A DNA stretch of 64,000 bases, taken from positions 8,966,001 through 9,030,000 of the forward strand of contig CM067528.1 in assembly GCA_034509925.1 (NCBI GenBank), given 5' to 3'. A program made the position numbers and the translations under genes. Source of the stretch: Hirudinaria manillensis (Eukaryota; Annelida; Clitellata; Hirudinida; Hirudinidae). Below the pieces are notes generated by a model that saw only the letters and a program-made list of their open reading frames with translations, made no database searches and had not been told where the DNA came from. Shown here one piece after another: positions 56,323-64,000 of the stretch (the first letter of the stretch is position 1; each line of letters opens with the position of its first letter).

Positions 56323-56936
56323 TTTAGTTAGTGGCTCAAAAAGGTATCTGCTTTGCTTTGGAATCCTTTTGGTGAAAACAAATTTTTACGACTGAAATAT
56401 TATTAATATTACGGTTGTTATTGTAATTTTTACCTAGTTTTTACAAATGGTTATTTGTTCCAGCACAGCCATACCACTGAAAAACGATTCTAAAAATTAA
56501 TTTAACTGATTTAATTAATTTTTATCGAGTAAAATTAGTTTTTAAAAAATTTATTTAAACCCATATTTGTTTTTTGTGTTAATGATATATCTTTGCTGAG
56601 ATTTACTAGAAACTTTTAAATTTTCTTTCGATATTTGATTCTGTAACTAAACAAATCTTTTCCATTTTTTTAATATTATTATTACAAAAAACGTTAAATA
56701 TGATAAATAGTCATCTTGGTCAGAATATCATAGCCTAACGAATCGTAAGGCAAGATTTTTTCGTACAAAATATGTGATTGAAACCAAACAAATTTAACCA
56801 GAAAATATGAAGGAATGAAAATAAAATTATACTTTACTACGAAATATAACAAAGTAATATATAATTCATTACTCATTTTATGTAGAAAATATTTTAAAAT
56901 ACGATTTATTCGTTAAAAAATTATACCAAATCTTCT
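56323..56936. other. Spacer between HECT genes 2 and 3 (empty TIR-element site)
   Basis: 614 bp made of the type A 5' flank (56323-56773, equal to 46380-46830) joined directly to the type B 3' flank (56774-56936, equal to 53309-53466). The junction AATATGTGATTG at about 56770-56779 is the pre-insertion site of the composite TIR element found in the sister spacer. Confidence 0.88.
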
Positions 56937-59792
56937 TCAAACATATCCAAAAGAACTTGATCCTTCTCTAATGGCAAGGAGGAGCTTTTCTTCAAGAACT
57001 TCCTTACAGCTGTAACGATTTAAAATCAATGTGTTGAAACATGTTGATGATGACGGGAAACATTTGTCAGGATCCCCATCACGTTCCCTGAGCTGGATTG
57101 TAAGTTTTGGTGCCAACGTTTTAAGACCACCACAGGGTAACCTCGGACTGCTCGTAACAAACTGAAGGAAATAACTCTGATCACTGGCAGATAATGACGA
57201 GAGAACCTCGAATAAATATTGAACGATAGGATTATCTGCAGATAGTCCATCTTCCAAACTGCAATTATCCCTGAGGTATTCGACAGTCCACTGCTCCTTC
57301 CGAATGCCGCAAAACAGCAGATCAAGTTCGTCGTAGAAAAATAGCCTTAAAAATCGTACTGGAACAAAGTAATTGAATCCAGACCTAAGTCTTCTGAAGC
57401 TCTCTTCTGGTCCTTTGTGCAACAGCCACCAGATCAATAAATGCAAATATTCTTCCAAGTTATGAACTGTCAACAAAATATCTTTGCCACCGCTTTTCAT
57501 TTCCACCGATGAAAATCCGGGAAGAGTAAAATTGATGCACAGATCTTCAAAAGAGCATCCATCGCATTGCAAATTCGATAAGGCATCTGCACGCTCTTCA
57601 GGAGTTAGAGATCCATCAGAGGTAATGCTCCATTTCTTTTTTAAAGTTTCGATAAGACTCAGCACGAATTTGAATGTGAGAGGCGCAACGTGCTCTAGAT
57701 CGCCGAGGAAAAGATATTGGACTCCTGTAACTGTTCCCATAAGGCTTTTATAGAATGCATCGCTGAATTTAATATCGAGCTTTTCACCAAGTGTTAGTGA
57801 TTTTGCCATGACCATTCCTACGGCTTCCATGACCTTGTGCTCTTCTATAGAGGCAAAGGGCTTGGGAAACAGGCCCTCTGGTGAATTTAAGTAAACCGCT
57901 CCGTTGGTACTCGTAACTGGATCACCCATCCACAAATTCAACTCGTATCTTTGACAGTCTCGCGAAAACTCTGTGTAAAACTCTTTCAAAGGACCGAGAC
58001 CGACCGCCATTTCTTCTTCAAAATTTATTTCCCAGGCCAATGATTTTGATATGCCAAACAAGTTGAGGTTGTTGGCAACAAAGTTTGCCAAGTTTGTTCT
58101 CGGGACTTTTATAGCAACACCTGAACGACAATATTCGGTTTCATCGGTGTCCCTGAGAATGTATAGGTTGACCAAATGTTTACGAACATCAAACGGTAGC
58201 AAGAAATGGTATTCTTCTGCTATTTTACATACTGACCTTAATACAGGTCTTCCTCCTCTGAATTCTTCGGTAATCATGTTGAACAAAGCATTATCGAAAA
58301 CCTGGCTGACAAAATATTCCCTGGGAATGAGTTTTTCTTTTGCAAAGTTGCTGAACAGCATTCCCCAGTTCTCATTTACCTCGTGGTAAATAGATAGCAA
58401 TCTCAGAACTTGAACGAGCGGATTCTTTCGCAGCTTGTCGGGCGATTGTGAGGTAGAAAGAACTCTAGATAGTGATGGGGTCGTGCAGAATCCTAGATTT
58501 AAATCAGCGGGTGATTTCGGTGACCAAGTTCGATCTCCCCTCTCAGCCATGTCTGGAAAGTAATCGATGAAACTCTGGTCAATTAGAATCGAATTCAGTA
58601 ATGTAACGGTAGACTTGACAGTGGTTTCGAATCCCTCTCGCCCCTTTGTTTCATCTAACTTTGTAAAGAGATGTTCCTGACCATCAAAATACATTTCAGA
58701 TGGCAGGTCAAGAATTACATTCAGTAAGCTTTTTAGCCTGTAATATCTAAGGCCAAAATTCGTTAGTGGGTCTTCTTCGCATTCTGGAAGGAGATAATCA
58801 ATATTTATAGCCAATGCGTTCAATTCGTTTTGGAAGACTTTCTGATCCAGCGCGAACTCTGTAACATCTATATTTAGCCAAAACATTATCATATTTTCAC
58901 ACATTTCTTTAACCCACCGTCGACCATCGCTGTTCAAAATCGCGTCTAAGTTGGGACAGGCATGTATGGCTTTGTGAAGTTTTTCACTTTGGAACGTCTT
59001 CAGATGTTTTTTCAGCAACGTACGTATTATGGCCAAAGCAATCATGTTGTAGCCTACATTCTCTGAGAGTAACAAAGAACCGACGAAACGAAATAGACCC
59101 TCGATTTCCACAAAATCTGACAAAACGTCGAAATGGTTTGCCCAGTAGATATTTTTCAGTAACAGGGCTAAATTTACGACAGAAGGTTCGCTATTGATGC
59201 ACAAGTTGTACATTGATGGAAACAGTTTCTTAAGAGTGGATACGATAACGTTCTTCGTGATTTCATCTTCTGTAAGGTGACCCCGACCAGCGATTAAAAT
59301 CCCCGAACCGAGATCATTCAAATCCATGTAGCACAGAGTCAAGGGCATCGACGGTAGGAATTCAGAAAGTACATGTGCCGTGGTAATTTCACTTCCTCTA
59401 AGGGTGATAATTCCATTGCTGACTTCGCTTTCCATTACCCGGACTAGAGCCTGTAAAACTCCAATTTCCTCGAAATACTTCATCATCTGCAGTTGAGATT
59501 CGCTACAAAAGAAGCTTGCAAATTTATAAGCGATCGACAACATCTCAGTTGTCTTGGACATTCGTTTGTAGACAAGCATGCCGACGAACAGTTTATAGAA
59601 ATTATCTGTCAATATGATGGCTGGGAATCCAATTCTCGTAACCACTACGTGCAAACTCTGTAACATGGAGGTCACTAGCTGTTTGTTGTCGTTGTCTTCC
59701 AAAAGACTATTCACGTGATTTGGTTTTGCGTCTTTCAGATTGTTGAGGAATTGCGTCACTTGTGACAAGTGGTCTTTCAATGTCCTAGCCAT
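56937..59792 (-). CDS. HECT E3 ubiquitin ligase (array copy 3, type B)
   Basis: Intronless, 951 codons, the same length as its paralogues, but its first 820 or so residues are strongly diverged from type A while keeping the same plan (FYTEFSRDCQRYELNLW, GMVMAKSLTLGEKLDI, EERADALSNLQCDGCSFEDL). The last 120 residues are identical to copy 2, including the catalytic STCFNTLIL loop. TRIP12/UFD4-like HECT domain; the N-terminal helical region has no recognised domain. It is the first gene of the array in the direction of transcription and is divergent from the membrane-protein gene at 60499. Intact and probably the older partner of the A/B pair. Confidence 0.88.
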   Translation of the reverse strand: MARTLKDHLSQVTQFLNNLKDAKPNHVNSLLEDNDNKQLVTSMLQSLHVVVTRIGFPAIILTDNFYKLFVGMLVYKRMSKTTEMLSIAYKFASFFCSESQLQMMKYFEEIGVLQALVRVMESEVSNGIITLRGSEITTAHVLSEFLPSMPLTLCYMDLNDLGSGILIAGRGHLTEDEITKNVIVSTLKKLFPSMYNLCINSEPSVVNLALLLKNIYWANHFDVLSDFVEIEGLFRFVGSLLLSENVGYNMIALAIIRTLLKKHLKTFQSEKLHKAIHACPNLDAILNSDGRRWVKEMCENMIMFWLNIDVTEFALDQKVFQNELNALAINIDYLLPECEEDPLTNFGLRYYRLKSLLNVILDLPSEMYFDGQEHLFTKLDETKGREGFETTVKSTVTLLNSILIDQSFIDYFPDMAERGDRTWSPKSPADLNLGFCTTPSLSRVLSTSQSPDKLRKNPLVQVLRLLSIYHEVNENWGMLFSNFAKEKLIPREYFVSQVFDNALFNMITEEFRGGRPVLRSVCKIAEEYHFLLPFDVRKHLVNLYILRDTDETEYCRSGVAIKVPRTNLANFVANNLNLFGISKSLAWEINFEEEMAVGLGPLKEFYTEFSRDCQRYELNLWMGDPVTSTNGAVYLNSPEGLFPKPFASIEEHKVMEAVGMVMAKSLTLGEKLDIKFSDAFYKSLMGTVTGVQYLFLGDLEHVAPLTFKFVLSLIETLKKKWSITSDGSLTPEERADALSNLQCDGCSFEDLCINFTLPGFSSVEMKSGGKDILLTVHNLEEYLHLLIWWLLHKGPEESFRRLRSGFNYFVPVRFLRLFFYDELDLLFCGIRKEQWTVEYLRDNCSLEDGLSADNPIVQYLFEVLSSLSASDQSYFLQFVTSSPRLPCGGLKTLAPKLTIQLRERDGDPDKCFPSSSTCFNTLILNRYSCKEVLEEKLLLAIREGSSSFGYV

Positions 59793-60498
59793 CTTCTGCT
59801 TACCTGCCGATTTTTACTGGTAAATTTATGATAAATGTTTTTCCTGATACCTAAAATGGACTTTCAAATTGATGTAATTGACTATTGTGACTGTATGATT
59901 TTGAGAGTTTAGTACTAATCTTCCTCGACATGTTAAACCCCGTTACGCGCAAAAGATTCTAAATAAAATTAATCGTCGTTTTATTAAATTAATTAGTTTA
60001 TTTAATTTTGTTTAGTTGCAATATTAATTTTTTGTTTAATTAATTGGTTTAATTATAAATAATTTAGCACAAATAATTTAATAGGGACAAGTTATTTAAT
60101 GAAATAATAATGATGAAGAAGAAGAAGGAATAAATAAATAAATCATGACTTTCTTTTTGTTGCCACTCGAGATTTGTCCAAGCGTATCTGGTATTTTAGC
60201 TTCTTTTTTAAACCACGGTACAAGTTCATTCAACCGTAGCGACTTCTATGCAAGCCACTATTGATGTCACTACACAATACAAACTATTAAGATCCATTCT
60301 TGCACAGCTTAAGAAAATAAAAACAATTATCAAAGATTGATGATAGAACGTTAGTTTGTCCACGATGGGCTATGTCTAAATTTATAATAGTTTGTAATTA
60401 ATACCGCCTTAAAAAAGGAAAATGCCTGATTCAATAAATATTAATGTTTGATTAGCTTGAGGAAAAAAACTTGATCTGTCAAATTTTCATTAGATTCG
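59793..60498. promoter_or_regulatory. Divergent upstream region, HECT gene 3 / membrane-protein gene
   Basis: 706 bp between divergent start codons, AT-rich with TTAATTAAT runs (59960-60080). It presumably carries both promoters; no defined element could be assigned. Confidence 0.4.
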
Positions 60499-62605
60499 AT
60501 GACAAGAACGAACATGGATTTTCTAAAGATTGGCACCAGAAGCTGCCATCTTCGTTTTGTTATGTCGCTTATTCTTTTATCGGTGCTTTCATATCTATGT
60601 TATATGAATATAGATTATGCAAATGATTTGGTCGAATTTGGCTACGAAATAAGGTGGAAAAATGTGACTTGGATAATCTCTAAGGAAAACGAAACCAGCA
60701 GACGAAATCTACGCAAGGTCTACGAAAACCATAACGATCCGGCTTATGAAATTCTGGACGACAAAACCATCATCCCGGCTTCAGCAAGAATTAAAGCTAG
60801 ATTGATTTTCAAGAACAAACCTCTGGTTATGTGGTCGAGCGAGTTGCACATGACACCAATCAAATGCGTGATTGACCTCATATCTCCGTTTGGAGTAAAC
60901 GTCATCAATTACAATCTTGACCCATGGAGATGTCACATGCAGGATTGCAAGCCACGAGAAAAATTGAAGGTTGTCTCCACCTCTATGTCTGACTTCTCTC
61001 AGTGAACGATTTCTTGCATACTGCTTTATCTTCTTTTCAAAGGTCTCAATCGAGAATGATTTTCCGAAGTTCTCTTAATTTGTTACTGTTGTCAAAAATC
61101 ACATTTTCTTGTTATTTGGTTTCCAAATATGATAAGAACATGGCTTGGTTTTTTTTCTTAATTTTCAACATTTTTTTACCCATCCTAAACGTCTTTATAA
61201 AATCCTTGTTTAACTATTTTTCTGTGGGTTCTTTCATTACTTTGAACTTTAGACTTGAAGTATTCCTCTTCTTCTTCTGTAAAATTGTAAGTGATGAGAT
61301 TATTTCGTTTACTCAGGTCCTTAACCAATGGAACATTTTGGTAGCAGCTCCACCACTGGACAAGCAGTTTTACGAGGCTTACAAGAACGACAACCTCATG
61401 AAATCTATAGATGTGGTATTCTGTGGCCATCCTGCGTCGATCTGTGAATTTTTCCTGCCACTGAACAAAAGCATTATACTTGTGCCAAGCATTCGGTATG
61501 CTTTTTTCTATTATGTTTTGTTGCCACAGAATGAAATGTAAGGACCCAAGTCCAGTTGCGATTTGTTATAACTAGTTAGTCTGTAGGTCAATCTATTTCT
61601 GTTCTCCGATTTCTTTTATTTTGATTTAGTTACAAATTCTCAATAAATGATTTAATTTTTTTTTATCCTGTTGAGCATTGATGTTCCTCATCTTCAGGTA
61701 CGACATCGGTAGGTACACTGCAGACCGGTGGAATTTATTAAACGAAAACTTAAAAACATTTGCTTCAAGGCCTTGGAACGTAATTGGTGCCAATAATCTT
61801 TACGATGCCAAATACATTCAGTATTACACCGGCATAGAAACGCACCACATTCCTAGTTTCTGCGACTACACTGATGCAGAATATACGAACAGAAAAAAGG
61901 AGTTTCTAATATTCAGAAGATACGACAGAGGATTCAATAAATACTTTTTCGACACCTTCAACGCTGACTGCAAAAAGGTTTATCTACATTACGAAATTAC
62001 TAGTTGCATTTTTTTATGAGTTTGAGTTTTAAAAGAGTTTTTAAAGCTCTTTTATTTGCAAATAGGTCAATTGTACCTCTAAAGTCATACTCCTGCCTCC
62101 TTACAACTACCGAGACCTCGCCCAATACAGGGCAATTATTCACGTACCGTATCAAGTCTCCATAATGACCTTCTATGAAATCTACCGTATGAACATTCCA
62201 ACGTTCTTTCCTTCTCAGGCCTTACTCGCCAGGTGGCAAGTGGACCACTTTCTCATGCCCGAAAGATCTGTGGATGGACACTTTTTTAATCAGAGGATTA
62301 ATAAATCCATAATACCACCACATCCCTCTCAAAAAGACGTTCCAGACCCTAGGAATGAATACGATTATGACGGCATATTCTATTGGCTGCAGTTTGTGGA
62401 TTTCTATCAAGACATGCCTTACACTATCATTTATGAGAGTATTCCACACTTAATCTCCATGCTGGATACTGTGGAAGATAAATTCCTTTGGTCGATCAGT
62501 TTTAAGATGCAAGCCTTTAACGTAGATTACAAGAAAGATCTTTTGAACAAGTGGAGAGACATTTTGTTACGTTATGCCAAAAATAGTCCTAACAAACCGA
62601 ACTAA
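60499..62605 (+). CDS. Uncharacterised type II membrane protein, possibly glycosyltransferase-like
   Basis: Four exons, 60499-60969, 61317-61495, 61698-61977, 62066-62605; phases close to 489 residues. A single N-terminal membrane segment (about residues 20-36, FVMSLILLSVLSYLCYM) is followed by a luminal-type domain with N-glycosylation sequons (NVTW, NETS, NKSI). Conserved-looking blocks: CVIDLISPFGVNVINYN, VVFCGHPASICEFFLPLNKSI, SIRYDIGRY, NVIGANNLYDAKYIQYYTG and VPYQVSIMTFYEIYRMNIPTFFPS. The topology and the pattern of short Cys/Gly/Pro-rich blocks suggest a Golgi glycosyltransferase, like the GT11 gene in this window, but I do not recognise a named family and see no DxD motif of certain role. 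Poly(A) signal at 62704-62709. Confidence 0.7.
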
Positions 62606-63499
62606 ATTGTTTGAAAAAGAGACTACGAAGAACTGGAATTGGAGTATTTTTTGTTGGAAGTTCATACCTCTCCTTGTATGCTTCTTTCAAAGCACATTCA
62701 TACAATAAATTTTAATGCAAGTACAAAAAAAGGTGTCGCACGATTTCAAATTGTTATCTGCTAAATGTTCTTTGGCTCCCATATGACTGAGCAAAATTTT
62801 TCTCAGAAACAGAAATACTAAAATTATTGTTTATTATTATTTAGTATTGCATTTTGCAAAGATATGCCAAAAGTATTCCGAAATGATCGTAAAATAGTAA
62901 ATTATTTCGATGGGTGAGATAACGGCAGTTCATCCACTGGCGGCCTAACTTTTTAATCTTTTTCTAAATATCGCCTCCACTCTTCCTTTTACAATAGGCT
63001 TTGCAATTCTCTACAATGACGTAAGTAGATCAAACAGCAAGTAGTAGCAAGCTTTATTTTATTTAAGAGGGTCTTTATCGATCGATTTATAGACAAAACT
63101 TCAGAGAGTTTTATGTTGCACGTTCTGGGGAAGAATAATTTCTTTGAATAATTATGAAGTGCATTTTGGTCAGCAAAAAAAAGAGATATTTTTGAAAGTT
63201 ATAGGTTTTCATTTGTATCGAGATAAGAACCTTTTGTTTCAAAGGTGTAAACAGTCCCTATCGTCAAATGAGAACACATTGGCCTTACTCTTGGACTGAA
63301 GTTCGTGCTATTCATTACCTTGTTCATGCCAGCGCCAACAATGCGTATGTATTGAACGTTTATGAGAAAGTATTAATTTCCGTGGCTTCAGGTAACAATA
63401 TTTTGCAATTTAAACAAACAAGACGAAAATGGAATTAAACTTGGATTAAAAATAAATCAATGACCACCATAGCATTGGAAAAAATCTTTTATCTACCAA
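62606..63499. other. Downstream spacer
   Basis: AT-rich, holding the 3' UTR of the preceding gene. No gene recognised; no repeat recognised up to the TIR element. Confidence 0.4.
62704..62709 (+). terminator. Poly(A) signal AATAAA, membrane-protein gene
   Basis: Canonical hexamer about 100 bp past the stop codon at 62605. Confidence 0.6.
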
Positions 63500-63880
63500 C
63501 CCAGCAAACACACCCCAGGGGGCCCACGCGGGTCCCGGGCGGGTATATTCGGGGGTCCCGCGTAGGTTTTGACCGCGGGGGGCGCAAGGGACCGGGCTGC
63601 CCGGCTATTAAGCTTTTTCCGAGTACGGCTTTAGGAAGCCAGCACTCCACCAGGCGTAGCTCCGCCCATTGGTTTAGCCGTTAATTCGTGAAAACTCACT
63701 TTAAATAGCTCTAAATGTTATTTATTGAGCACATTCAAGTTAAATAATATCCTCTGCACCAGCGACTGCTTTAGCGAGAATTTTCAAACTAAATAACATC
63801 AAAATTGTTTAGCTGATGGCGGGCAAAACGGGCAACCAGCATTCAGCCCTCGCGGGCCCCTCTGGAATGTGTTTGCTGGG
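63500..63880. mobile_element. Short non-autonomous TIR element (same family as 46831-53308)
   Basis: 381 bp, starts CCCAGCAAACACA, ends TGTGTTTGCTGGG, flanked by AA on both sides (63498-63499, 63881-63882). The left part is strongly G+C-rich (63515-63600). The right 265 bp match 53042-53308. Size and lack of coding capacity fit a MITE-like derivative. It shares the internal GCCCGGCTATTAAGCT with the left end of the large copy. Confidence 0.85.
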
Positions 63881-64000
63881 AACGTTTAAATTGGAACACG
63901 AACTTAATATTATACCCAACACGCCACAAAGTAATTTTCGTTGGCATGTCTCAGCTTCATAGATTTATTTTTAAATAAACCCATTAAAAGATCATTGCGG
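63881..64000. other. Right edge of window
   Basis: 120 bp of AT-rich sequence after the TIR element; nothing recognised. Confidence 0.4.

Noticed and set aside
63460-63684. 74-codon ORF rich in Gly, Arg and Pro
   Set aside because: Lies over the G+C-rich left end of the 381-bp TIR element; composition-driven.

Overview
Nuclear DNA of an invertebrate animal, most likely a protostome; I cannot fix the phylum. It is AT-rich. The large genes are split into many exons by short introns, many of which are filled with ATT/ATC-type simple repeats. The housekeeping proteins (RBBP5, CNOT4, V-ATPase subunit a, SF3B1, SMC3, HTD2) are clearly metazoan. Transposable elements of several classes occupy spacers and introns.

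Left third (1-22.7 kb): a two-exon GT11 fucosyltransferase (+); an intronless RBBP5 (-); a 16-exon CNOT4 (-, 998 aa as I splice it); and a 21-exon V-ATPase subunit a (+, 855 aa), which faces CNOT4 across a divergent promoter region of about 0.8 kb. From 22.7 to 25.0 kb lies a decayed Helitron helicase, split by a small, internally deleted Ty3/Gypsy-type element with a 5-bp target duplication.

Middle (25.3-43.1 kb): two intronless SF3B1-family genes in tandem (+). One is a short HEAT-only paralogue; the other is an almost full-length protein. Next come a four-exon mitochondrial dehydratase HTD2 (-) and a 31-exon SMC3 (-, 1207 aa as spliced). SMC3 contains an AT-AC U12-type intron and probably a GC-AG intron; the V-ATPase gene also has a GC-AG intron.

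Right third (43.5-64 kb): three intronless 951-codon HECT ubiquitin-ligase genes in tandem (-). The middle gene is a hybrid of its neighbours, with its breakpoint confined to about 37 bp. This is the expected product of one unequal crossover. After the duplication, a 6.5-kb composite element entered one spacer. It has CCCAGCAAACACA terminal inverted repeats and carries an I-like non-LTR retrotransposon with an intact ORF, an RLE-type retrotransposon fragment and an unassigned ORF. The other spacer keeps the empty site. A four-exon gene (489 aa) for an unidentified type II membrane protein and a second, 381-bp copy of the TIR element end the window.

The genes do not form one pathway. Links are loose: RBBP5 (histone methylation), CNOT4 (mRNA decay/ubiquitin), SF3B1 (splicing) and SMC3 (cohesin) are nuclear or gene-expression factors. 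Splice junctions were assigned by eye from GT/AG signals, reading phase and recalled family alignments; all phases close.
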